DNA of 41,559 nt from positions 1 through 41,559 of the forward strand of contig JAOTUB010000017.1 of NCBI GenBank assembly GCA_029864095.1, given 5' to 3'. Source of the DNA: Gammaproteobacteria bacterium. GTDB taxonomy: Bacteria; Pseudomonadota; Gammaproteobacteria; Steroidobacterales; Woeseiaceae. The translations under genes and the position numbers were made by a program. The notes beneath the pieces were generated by a model. It was not told the origin of the DNA and searched no databases. It worked only from the letters and a program-made list of their open reading frames with translations. The number at the start of each line of letters is the position of its first letter. Within the stretch, counting starts at the first letter, position 1. This document shows positions 25,215-33,149 of this stretch, one piece after another.

Positions 25215-26183
25215 TCAGGCTAGCCGGCACTTATTTTTCCTTCGAGTCTTGTCCGCGTACATCTGCTCATCGGCTGCCCGCAGCAAGTCATCGATATCCC
25301 GGTGAATATCGGGATCATACCGGACCCTGCCCACACTCCAGTCAATATGCTTACCAAAGTCCGAATCCAATTTCCCGGCCCGCGTACGCATGGTCGACAA
25401 CGCGCGATCAGCAAATACACGTTGCCCCGCCATCATGACAACGAACTCGTCACCACCGAGGCGGGCGACAACGTCGGAATTGCGGAAACCCTTGAGCAAC
25501 AATTTGGCAAATGCCCGCAATGCTTCGTCGCCTGCTTTGTGCCCGAATTTGTCGTTAAGCGCTTTGAAGCCGTCGAGGTCAAAGAAAAACAATTCGACAT
25601 CGAGGTTGTTTCGCTTGCATAGCGGTAACAGATGGCTGGCAACCTGCCGAAGTCCGCGTCTGTTAGCTATTTTGGTTAATTCATCGACATTGATCTTCGC
25701 CGAGGAAGCGAGCTCATCGTCGACAAGCGCCGCAAAGTCTTTGAGCATCTGCGCTTCGTCTGCCGAAAAGCTGCGCGGCTTGTTGTCGATCAGACACAGA
25801 GTGCCGATACGCCGACCATCGGGCGAGTGCACCGGATAACCCGCGTAAAAACGAACGGTTGGATCGCCCGTAACGAGCGGATTGTCGGCGAATCGCTCAT
25901 CCGCGTGAGCGTCTTCAACGACAAAAGCTCGCTCCTCCAAAATCGCGTGGCCGCAAAATGATACTTCTCTCGGTGTTTGACAGGCGTCGAGTCCCTGTTT
26001 GGACTTGAACCACTGCCGATCCGAGTCAACGAGGCTCACCAGACAACTTCCGACATCAAACAGTCGGGCCGCCATCCGGGTAACCCGATCGAATCGCTCC
26101 TCGGGCGCAGAGTCCATAATGCGCAGCGAGTGGAGGCTCAACAAACGTACAGTCTCATCCAGGGGAACTGGCGGTTCTTGCAT
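25215..26183 (-). CDS. GAF-GGDEF diguanylate cyclase
   Basis: A 322-residue signalling enzyme that makes cyclic di-GMP from GTP. A GAF sensor domain (about residues 24-160; VSLVDSDRQWFKSKQGL, VSFCGHAIL, GYPVHSPDGRRIGTLCLID) precedes a GGDEF domain (about 166-322; DELTKIANRRGL). The catalytic GGDEF at 243-247 is intact, and an RNSD inhibitory I-site sits five residues upstream (234-237). No membrane segment is present, so it is cytosolic and senses a soluble or redox signal. It is convergent with the TIM-barrel gene, 28 nt away. Target process unknown. Confidence 0.92.
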   Translation of the reverse strand: MQEPPVPLDETVRLLSLHSLRIMDSAPEERFDRVTRMAARLFDVGSCLVSLVDSDRQWFKSKQGLDACQTPREVSFCGHAILEERAFVVEDAHADERFADNPLVTGDPTVRFYAGYPVHSPDGRRIGTLCLIDNKPRSFSADEAQMLKDFAALVDDELASSAKINVDELTKIANRRGLRQVASHLLPLCKRNNLDVELFFFDLDGFKALNDKFGHKAGDEALRAFAKLLLKGFRNSDVVARLGGDEFVVMMAGQRVFADRALSTMRTRAGKLDSDFGKHIDWSVGRVRYDPDIHRDIDDLLRAADEQMYADKTRRKNKCRLA

Positions 26184-26731
26184 TGGTTTCAGCCCTGTCG
26201 GCTCTATAGTCCGACCACATTACAGGAATTTAAGTCTAACAAGAGCAACTGCATCCGAATTTGAAGTTGATTCACAATTCGGGACGATCGCAAGCAGAGA
26301 TGTGATACCCGACACTCTCTGTCGGCCATGAGCGTTACGTCAAATGGGCATTATTGACCAATTATGGCCGTTCACCAAATGTCGGCTGCGGCTCATTTCC
26401 AGCCGTTCCACGTTCTTACAGCGCAATGGCAGCTATTGAGCGTAAGGCGGACGATCAAGTGGCCGGACATTGAGATTATCAGGTGTCGCTTGTGGTCAGG
26501 AGTCGTCGATCAACGGCCGCCAAGCCCAACATTCGTCCCGGTCCAGTGGCAATGAAAGATGACATCGTGGTCTTCTTGCGGCTCGCAGCCAGCAAACAGA
26601 ACTGGCGACAGCGGCATGGACACGGTCCCGGCCCTGCGGTTCAAATCAATGATCACGCTACCCTGAATTGGCCCGAAACTCCGTCGACATCCGAAACCGC
26701 CCGTTGCAGCTCCCTGTTAAGCGGCCACATG
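26184..26731. other. Intergenic region without a convincing gene
   Basis: This 548-nt stretch has no reading frame with recognisable protein character. The open frames across it are short or shadow the VOC gene. Around 26310-26480 there are several short similar words (for example TGTCGGC twice, with CATGAGCG and GGCTCAT nearby), which give it the look of degraded or repeated noncoding DNA. The promoter of the diguanylate cyclase gene must lie at its left end. Confidence 0.5.
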
Positions 26732-27079
26732 TTATGGGATACGAACACTGGCTCCGTGCATCTCGACGAGCCCCATTGGATTACCAGCAGGGTCTCGGAA
26801 AAGACCGAGTACAACAACGCCGGGAACTTCAAATCGTGGCACATCGATTGTGCCGCCGGACTGCTCGATCAGAGAAAGACAGGCGCTAACGTCTGGGACT
26901 CCCACATAAATACGCTGCTCTGTCGGGTCTTTGCGGATAGCACCCTTGATTGGCGTGGCGACAGGAATGCCGAATTGTCCCGTGTCATCTAGTTCCCACC
27001 CAAAGACAGACGAATAGAAACGTCCCAGGGCCAATTCGTCTGGGCCGGCGATGTCAAAAAATACGATTGGTTGCGCCAT
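26732..27079 (-). CDS. VOC family (glyoxalase-like) protein
   Basis: A 115-residue single-module member of the vicinal oxygen chelate superfamily. Patterns are the N-terminal VFFDIAGPDELALGRFYSSVFGWEL, GAIRKD, IYVGVPDVSACLSLIEQSGGT, and the C-terminal GLFRDPAGNPMGLVEM, whose Glu is a usual metal ligand. ATG 27079 is chosen over a 20-residue N-terminal extension that has no family character. One module is about half a glyoxalase, so it probably dimerises. Function cannot be narrowed beyond metal-dependent enzyme or binding protein. Confidence 0.82.
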   Translation of the reverse strand: MAQPIVFFDIAGPDELALGRFYSSVFGWELDDTGQFGIPVATPIKGAIRKDPTEQRIYVGVPDVSACLSLIEQSGGTIDVPRFEVPGVVVLGLFRDPAGNPMGLVEMHGASVRIP

Positions 27080-27122
27080 TGCCTCATCCAGCCAACGAAA
27101 ACGCCATCGTTCGTTTCGGCCC

Positions 27123-27335
27123 CTACTTCTTCCGCTCAACTACCCACTCGCAGTGCGGATCACCATGGAGCATGGTCTTGGTCGGTTTGAATGTGAAATT
27201 TGGGTTTAAGCTTTCGGCAGCTCCTTCGCCCCACCTTTGCTGACCTACGCCGCAAGTATCCATGCCAAGGCCGTGCTCCTGCCACCTCCCCGCCGCCTGC
27301 TTCACGGCCGGCTTCCGGGCGAGAGCCGCGATCAA
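27123..27335 (-). pseudogene. Remnant resembling the C-terminus of an ATC-hydrolase-like protein
   Basis: A minus-strand frame of up to 70 codons ends in NPNFTFKPTKTMLHGDPHC and then EW. This resembles the conserved end of the L-2-amino-thiazoline-4-carboxylic acid hydrolase family (NP-x-hydrophobic-x-F...T-K-x-x-x-x-GD-x-x-C-E). The catalytic upstream part is absent, because the frame runs into the PuuB-like gene. The only upstream start is a TTG overlapping that gene's stop by 4 nt. It is most likely the stump of a lost gene, although expression of a tiny protein by coupling is not excluded. Confidence 0.4.
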
Positions 27336-28609
27336 AGCTTGTCGCGAATCTGATAATAAAGAACACCCAGCGCGACCAGTGGCTTCGAGAACCTGTGCGC
27401 ACCGGGAAACCGGATCGGTTTGATGTTGGCAAACACGTCAAAGCGTTCCATCGTACCGCCGACCGCGTCCGCCAATATCTGTCCGGCAAGATGGGTGACG
27501 TTTACACCATGACCAGAGTAGCCCTGCGAATAAAATACATTGGGCGAGATCTTGCCCATCTGCGGCACGCGATGCAGCGGCACGCCGATCGTGCCGCCCC
27601 AGGCATAGTCGATGCCGACATCGGCAAGCTGCGGATAGATCTTCAGCATTCGTGGCCGGAGGTTTTGCTCGATCACCCGCGGGTCACTGCCAAAATAATT
27701 GCACCGTCCGCCAAACAACAAACGCTTGTCGGCGCTGAGACGAAAATATTCGATGACGAAGTTGGGGTCGCAGATCGCCAGATCCTGCGGATTGACCGAG
27801 GCAACCTGCTCGGGAGCCAGCGGTTCTGTCGCAATGATGAAGCTGTTCACCGGAAACATGATGCCGCGGAGCTTGCGCTCAACCGCGTGATAAGCATTGC
27901 CTGCGATGATGACGAAATCTGCCGAAATCCTGCCATGCTCTGTGACCACGGCCGGCCGGTCGCCGTGCTCGATGCGCACAACCTGTGATCCCTCATAAAT
28001 CGTCGCGCCGCTGTCGACAGCGGCATTCGCTTCGCCGATACAGAGGTTCAACGGGTGCAGGTGACCATTGCCCATATTCAACAGGGCCCCGATGTAGGCA
28101 TCAGTGCCGATCATCTGCTGAGTCTCATTTTTGTCGAGTAGCAGGAACTCACGCGGGAATTCATGGCGCTCCAACAATTCGAATTCCTCTCGCAGCGCCC
28201 GCAGGTGACGCCCGTTGATCGCCACGTCGACGTACCCGTACTTGAAGTCACACCGAATGCCGTATTGTTCGACGCGCTGGCGAATGATGTCGTGGCCGGC
28301 CCAGCGCATTTCCCATAGCCGATCGGCACCGGTGGCGCCGAGAGACTTCGCGATTCTTGTTTCACCGGCAATCCCGCCGATCATCTGGCCACCGTTGCGC
28401 CCCGACGCGCCCCAGCCGACCTTGTTCGCTTCCACCACGTGTACGTTGTAACCGCGCTCGGACAGATGTAACGCTGTCGAGATTCCCGTAAACCCCGCGC
28501 CAATCACGCACACATCGGCACTCTGCGCGCCGCGCAGCGGCGCGAAATCGGTCACCTCATTGGCTGTTGCGGCGTAGTAGGACGAAGTGTGGGGCTGCGG
28601 GGACGTCAT
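27332..28609 (-). CDS. DAO-family FAD oxidoreductase, PuuB-like
   Basis: A 425-residue flavoenzyme of the D-amino acid oxidase-like family. The FAD fold starts DVCVIGAGFTGISTALHLSERGYNVHVVE (GxGxxG at 37-42, Glu60 for ribose), then GASGRNGGQ. The C-terminal FAD contact reads YSQGYSGHGVNVTHLAGQILADA. The N-terminal SYYAATAN and the IDYAWGGTIGVPLHRVPQMG strand match gamma-glutamylputrescine oxidoreductase (PuuB) and related amine oxidases. ATG 28609 (MTSPQPHTSSYY) is preferred over a start six codons upstream. A same-family gene lies at 31798-33066. Probable substrate: a gamma-glutamylated or free polyamine. Confidence 0.87.
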   Translation of the reverse strand: MTSPQPHTSSYYAATANEVTDFAPLRGAQSADVCVIGAGFTGISTALHLSERGYNVHVVEANKVGWGASGRNGGQMIGGIAGETRIAKSLGATGADRLWEMRWAGHDIIRQRVEQYGIRCDFKYGYVDVAINGRHLRALREEFELLERHEFPREFLLLDKNETQQMIGTDAYIGALLNMGNGHLHPLNLCIGEANAAVDSGATIYEGSQVVRIEHGDRPAVVTEHGRISADFVIIAGNAYHAVERKLRGIMFPVNSFIIATEPLAPEQVASVNPQDLAICDPNFVIEYFRLSADKRLLFGGRCNYFGSDPRVIEQNLRPRMLKIYPQLADVGIDYAWGGTIGVPLHRVPQMGKISPNVFYSQGYSGHGVNVTHLAGQILADAVGGTMERFDVFANIKPIRFPGAHRFSKPLVALGVLYYQIRDKL

Positions 28610-28663
28610 CAGACGATGTTGCCACAAGTGAAGCCGATGTACTCACGCGATAGAATGGCGTAC

Positions 28664-30400
28664 ATGCGAAAGGTGCTCATCAGTGTTTTTGTCGCGATCT
28701 TCGTCGCCGCCTGTGCGCCCACAGCTATCATGCCGGATGCCGATGTCGTCGTCATCTCGGTGCTGGGCACCAACGACGTGCACGGTGAGTTGGTCACGCA
28801 GCCCAATCGCGGCGGCATCACGACGTTCTCGGGCTATGTTGCGGCATTGCGAGACGCCCGCAGGAACGATGGCGCGGTGCTGCTCGTCGATGCAGGCGAT
28901 ATGTGGCAGGGAACGCTTGAGTCCAATCTGTCGGAGGGCGCGCCTGTTGTCGAGGCGTATAACGCACTCGGCTACGCGGCGGCGGCGATCGGCAATCACG
29001 AGTTCGATTTCGGGCCGGTCGGACCGAAGTCCATTCCCGAAGAGGACGGTGATGATCCGCAGGGAGCGCTCCGGCAGCGGGCAACAGAAACCGATTTTCC
29101 ACTGCTCGCGGCAAACCTGATTGATGCGTCTACTGGCCAGAGGGTCGATTGGGAGAACGTGCATTCGTCGACAATGGTGACCCGGGCCGGCATCAACATC
29201 GGCATCGTTGGCGTGTTGACCAGGGATGCGCCGCAGACGACGATAGCCGCAAACACGGCGGGAGTTGAGGTCGCGCCGCTCGCGGAGTCGATCATTACCC
29301 AGGCGAAAGCTCTTCGTGCCGATGGCGCGTCATTGGTTGTTGTCGTGGCGCATGCGGGCGGCCGCTGTGAAGAATTCACCGACCCAACCGACCTGTCTTC
29401 GTGCGACCAGTCGGGCGAGATCTTGCAGGTCGCGAATCAGATTCCGCAAGGTCTTGTCGATCACATCGTTGCGGGGCATGTGCATCGTGGCATCGCTCAC
29501 ATCGTAAACGACATTGCGGTGACGGCAAGTTACTCCAACAGCCGTGCATTCAGCCGTGCTGATTTCACACTCGACCGCAATACGGGCGAAGTTCTCGATC
29601 GCAAGGTCTTTCCACCGCAGAACAACTGTGCGAGAGCTGCCGATGCGCGCGGCGCCTGTACTTTCGAAGATGACGCCTCACGGGAGGCGGCGAGCTATGA
29701 GGGCCGCCGCGTCGTGCCGATGGCAAGAGTTGCGGCAATCGCAGAGCGCGCGCGCGAGGCCGCGGCGCGCCGCCAGGCCGAAGAGCTCGGCGTCTTTATC
29801 GAGACCCCGATGACACTGCGTGACCGGCCGGAGTCCGCTCTCGGCATCCTGATGACAGATGCGCTGCTCGAGTCGAATGACGCGGATATCGCTATCCACA
29901 ACGTGTATGGCGGCATCCGTGCCGAGCTACCCGCGGGCGAACTGACTTATGGCAGCGTGTTCCGCATGTTCCCGTTCGATAACCGGATCGCGATACTGGA
30001 GCTGACGGGCAAAGATCTGCGCAAGATCATCGCCATCCAGGCGCATAACACCGGCCGGCACGCGGGCTTTTCCGGCATGCGCGTCTACGTTGGCTGCAAT
30101 GATGATTATATGTCGATACGTATGGTTCGCCCGGATGGTCGTGAGATCGAAGATGCCGATATGCTCCGGGTGGTTGCCAACGACTTCTTGTTAATGGGTG
30201 GTGACGACGTGTTAACTCCGGCAATGCCTGCAGATGGATTCGACATTCCTTATGGCACGCCGTTGGTCCGCGATGTCCTCGTATCGTGGTTCAGGAACCG
30301 CGGCGGCCGCTTGCGTGCTGACGAATTCCTGAATCCGGATAAGCGGCGCTGGAACCTGCCGGACCCGCTGCCACAAAGCTGTGCATTTTCGGGCAGTTAG
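28664..30400 (+). CDS. 5'-nucleotidase family metallophosphoesterase lipoprotein
   Basis: A 578-residue exported enzyme with signal sequence MRKVLISVFVAIFVAAC; Cys17 is the lipidation site. The metallophosphoesterase domain carries GTNDVHGEL, VDAGDMWQG, GNHEFDFG (111-117), VVVVAHAGG and AGHVHRG, the complete di-metal set. The C-terminal 5'-nucleotidase domain (about 375-550) includes NVYGGIRAELPAGELTYGSVFRMFPFDN and VANDFLLMGGDD. It would scavenge phosphate and nucleosides in the periplasm. Longer frames upstream would overlap the divergent PuuB-like gene and lack a signal peptide; ATG 28655 is a close alternative. Confidence 0.9.
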   Translation: MRKVLISVFVAIFVAACAPTAIMPDADVVVISVLGTNDVHGELVTQPNRGGITTFSGYVAALRDARRNDGAVLLVDAGDMWQGTLESNLSEGAPVVEAYNALGYAAAAIGNHEFDFGPVGPKSIPEEDGDDPQGALRQRATETDFPLLAANLIDASTGQRVDWENVHSSTMVTRAGINIGIVGVLTRDAPQTTIAANTAGVEVAPLAESIITQAKALRADGASLVVVVAHAGGRCEEFTDPTDLSSCDQSGEILQVANQIPQGLVDHIVAGHVHRGIAHIVNDIAVTASYSNSRAFSRADFTLDRNTGEVLDRKVFPPQNNCARAADARGACTFEDDASREAASYEGRRVVPMARVAAIAERAREAAARRQAEELGVFIETPMTLRDRPESALGILMTDALLESNDADIAIHNVYGGIRAELPAGELTYGSVFRMFPFDNRIAILELTGKDLRKIIAIQAHNTGRHAGFSGMRVYVGCNDDYMSIRMVRPDGREIEDADMLRVVANDFLLMGGDDVLTPAMPADGFDIPYGTPLVRDVLVSWFRNRGGRLRADEFLNPDKRRWNLPDPLPQSCAFSGS

Positions 30401-30436
30401 GCGCAGACTCGTTGCCACGTTACAGGCGCTGTTGAT

Positions 30437-31795
30437 ATGTCCGAATCCGCACCCGCTGATCTGGTTTCAAGAACCTGGGCCTGCGCGTTCGCGCCGCCCG
30501 CAAAACTGCCGGCGTCGGCCGACGTGGTGATTATCGGCGGTGGCATCGTCGGCGTGTCTACAGCCTGGTTTCTCGCCAAACAGGGTGTCAACGTCGCCCT
30601 CTGCGAGAAAGGCCATATCGCAGGGGAGCAGTCGGGCCGCAATTGGGGCTGGGTGCGGCAGCAGGCCCGGGACACGCGTGAAATGCCAATGATTGTCGAG
30701 AGCCTGAAGATCTGGCGCGGTCTGGCGGACGAGATAGGCGAGGACGTCGGTTATGCACAGACCGGTTGCCTGTTTGCGGCGAGTACCGATGCGCAACTCG
30801 AGGACTTTTCCGCCTGGCTCGAGACAGCCGACGAATACGGTCTCGATACACGAATTGTCTCGGCGGCAGAGCTGGCGCAGCACGTGCGCGGCAGTGCGGT
30901 CGAGTGGCGTGGCGGACTGTACACGGCGAGCGATGGGCGTGCGGAACCACACAAAGCAACGCCTGCGATTGCGCGCGCAGCCGAACGCAACGGAGCAGCG
31001 GTTCTCAGCGCTTGCGCCGTGCGCGGTATTGAAACCGTCGGCGGTCGCGTTTCCGCGGTCGTCACCGAGCACGGGACAATCAAGACATCAATGGTGCTCT
31101 GTGCCGCAGGTGCGTGGTCGTCGATGTTCTGCCGTTCGCTCGGCATTTCGTTGCCGCAACTCAAAGTGCGCGGAACGGTCGTGCGGACGGCACCGGCCGA
31201 CAGCGTACTGGATGGTAACCTCTTCGACGATCATCTCGGCATCCGTCGGCGGCAGGACGGCGGTTACACGGTCGCGCATGGCACGATACTCGATCATTCG
31301 ATCACGCCATCGACGTTTCGTTTTGCATTCAAGTTTCTCCCGGCGCTGATGCAGGAACACCGGACGCTGCGCTTATCGGTCGGCCACGATTTCATCGACG
31401 AGTGGAGGATGCCCAAACGATGGGGGCTTGATAGCGAGTCGCCGTTTGAAAAAACGAGAGTCCTGAATCCCGAGCCGAACCCGCGAGCCGTCAGAGGCAT
31501 CCGCAAGAATATCGACACGGTGTTTCCGCAGCTTGCCGATACCGAGATTGTCGAGGTGTGGGCCGGGATGGTCGAGACGTCACCTGATGTGGTGCCTATC
31601 ATCGAAGAAACACAAAAAATTCCTGGTTTTCACATCGCGACCGGCTTCAGTGGCCACGGTTTCGGCATAGGCCCGGGTGCGGGAAAAGCCATTGCGGGAA
31701 TGTTGACCGGCAACGATAGCGGGATTCCATTGCATGAGTTCCGCTTGAATCGCTTTTTCGACGGCACGCCGATTCGGCCGCAGTCTTCGGTCTGA
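30437..31795 (+). CDS. DAO-family FAD oxidoreductase (DadA-like)
   Basis: A 452-residue flavoprotein. The N-terminal FAD fold reads DVVIIGGGIVGVSTAWFLAKQGVNVALCEKG. The next segment, EQSGRNWGWVRQQARDTREMPMI (about 64-86), marks a particular branch of the D-amino-acid-dehydrogenase-like family. The C-terminal FAD contact is HIATGFSGHGFGIGPGAGKAIAGML. It lies 36 nt after the 5'-nucleotidase and 2 nt before the second PuuB-like gene, so these two oxidoreductases are co-expressed. It would oxidise an amino acid or secondary amine to the imine. It is only distantly related to its PuuB-like neighbours. Confidence 0.85.
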   Translation: MSESAPADLVSRTWACAFAPPAKLPASADVVIIGGGIVGVSTAWFLAKQGVNVALCEKGHIAGEQSGRNWGWVRQQARDTREMPMIVESLKIWRGLADEIGEDVGYAQTGCLFAASTDAQLEDFSAWLETADEYGLDTRIVSAAELAQHVRGSAVEWRGGLYTASDGRAEPHKATPAIARAAERNGAAVLSACAVRGIETVGGRVSAVVTEHGTIKTSMVLCAAGAWSSMFCRSLGISLPQLKVRGTVVRTAPADSVLDGNLFDDHLGIRRRQDGGYTVAHGTILDHSITPSTFRFAFKFLPALMQEHRTLRLSVGHDFIDEWRMPKRWGLDSESPFEKTRVLNPEPNPRAVRGIRKNIDTVFPQLADTEIVEVWAGMVETSPDVVPIIEETQKIPGFHIATGFSGHGFGIGPGAGKAIAGMLTGNDSGIPLHEFRLNRFFDGTPIRPQSSV

Positions 31796-31797
31796 CC

Positions 31798-33066
31798 GTG
31801 TATCCGGACAGCTACTACAGTGCGACTGCGATCGGGATTCACAATCACCCGACGCTGCAAGGCTCGCAAAGCGCGGATGTCTGTGTCATCGGCGGAGGTT
31901 ATACGGGTCTTTCCGCGGCTCTGAATCTTGCAGAGCAGGGCATGGACGTCGTGTTACTCGAAGCCGAATGCATCGGTTTCGGCGCGTCGGGCCGCAATGG
32001 CGGCTTGATTGGCAGCGGGCAGCGCAAGGATGCGCTCGAGATGGAGAAGCAGTTCGGCTTCGAAAAATCGCGACAGTTCTGGGACTTTGCAGAAGCCGCG
32101 AAGACCGAGATCCGTGAACGCGTGGCGAAGCATTGCATCGAATGCGATCTGCAGTATGGCCAGATCGAGGCTGTGCATAAGAAAAGTTACCTCGGTTATG
32201 CCGAAGACTATGCCGCGGCCCTGGCAGAACGTTACGACTATCCTCATGCACGGGCCCTGAGTCGCGAAGAGATGCGTGAGCTGGTCGCAACGGACAATTT
32301 TCTCGAGGGTCTCTACGACGCGCGGGCAATGTCCCTGCACCCGCTCAACTACGTGCTCGGGCTCGCCAGGGCCGCGCGTGATGCGGGCGTTCGCATATTC
32401 GAGAACTCGCGAGTCACCGGATACACAAGAAAGGATCCAGCGACGATTTCGACCGACGACGGACAAGTCGAAGCGTCATTCATCGTCCTCGGCTGTAACG
32501 GCTATCTCGGCAAGCTCGAGCCGCGTGTCGCCGGCAAGATCATGCCGATCAACAATTTCATGATCGCTACGGAGCCTCTGGGCGAGAAGCGCGCCCGACA
32601 ACTCATTGCGGATCGACTCTGCGTTCATGACACGCGCTTTGTCGTCAATTATTTCCGCACGTCGCAAGATCACCGACTGTTGTTCGGTGGCGGTGAGAAC
32701 TACCGTCCCGGATTCCCGTCGGATATCGCTGCTTTCGTCCGCCCGTGCATGCTCGAGATATTCCCGCAGCTGGACGGTGTCGGCATAGACTATGCGTGGG
32801 GCGGCACATTATCGGTCACAGTCAATCGACTGCCGCATTTTGGCCGTCTGCAGCCGAACCTGTTTTTTGCCCAAGGCTACTCGGGGCACGGTGTCGCGTT
32901 GTCGAATTTCGCGGGTAAGATCATAGCTGAGGCAATCGCCGGCACGGCTGATCGCTTCGACATCATGGCGAGTCTACCGATTCACACTTTCCCGGGTGGG
33001 ACGTTGCTTCGTTACCCGGGGATGGTGCTCGGTATGTTGTTTTTCTCCTTGAGGGATCGGCTGTAG
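31798..33066 (+). CDS. DAO-family FAD oxidoreductase, PuuB-like (second copy)
   Basis: A 422-residue flavoenzyme of the same family as the 27332-28609 protein. Shared features are DSYYSATA near the N-terminus, SADVCVIGGGYTGLSAALNLAEQGMDVVLLE, GASGRNGG, IDYAWGGTLSVTVNRLPHFG, AQGYSGHGVALSNFAGKIIAEA, and a final SLRDRL. The start is GTG, 2 nt after the DadA-like stop, which suggests coupling. Likely role: oxidation of a polyamine or its gamma-glutamyl derivative. A terminator-like hairpin lies 29 nt beyond its stop. Confidence 0.87.
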   Translation: MYPDSYYSATAIGIHNHPTLQGSQSADVCVIGGGYTGLSAALNLAEQGMDVVLLEAECIGFGASGRNGGLIGSGQRKDALEMEKQFGFEKSRQFWDFAEAAKTEIRERVAKHCIECDLQYGQIEAVHKKSYLGYAEDYAAALAERYDYPHARALSREEMRELVATDNFLEGLYDARAMSLHPLNYVLGLARAARDAGVRIFENSRVTGYTRKDPATISTDDGQVEASFIVLGCNGYLGKLEPRVAGKIMPINNFMIATEPLGEKRARQLIADRLCVHDTRFVVNYFRTSQDHRLLFGGGENYRPGFPSDIAAFVRPCMLEIFPQLDGVGIDYAWGGTLSVTVNRLPHFGRLQPNLFFAQGYSGHGVALSNFAGKIIAEAIAGTADRFDIMASLPIHTFPGGTLLRYPGMVLGMLFFSLRDRL

Positions 33067-33094
33067 CAACACACATGATGAGTCGAACAAAAGA

Positions 33095-33130
33095 AAAGGC
33101 GACCGCACTACATTGCGCGCGGCCGCCTTT
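33095..33130. terminator. Bidirectional hairpin terminator
   Basis: Between two converging genes, AAAGGCGACCGC (33095-33106) can pair with GCGGCCGCCTTT (33119-33130), a 12-bp stem with one mismatch and a 12-nt loop. On the minus strand the stem is followed by TTTTCTTTTG, a good U-rich tract for stopping the repeat-lipoprotein transcript. On the plus strand the tract is shorter. Confidence 0.75.
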
Positions 33131-33149
33131 CCATACTTTGCGATGACGT

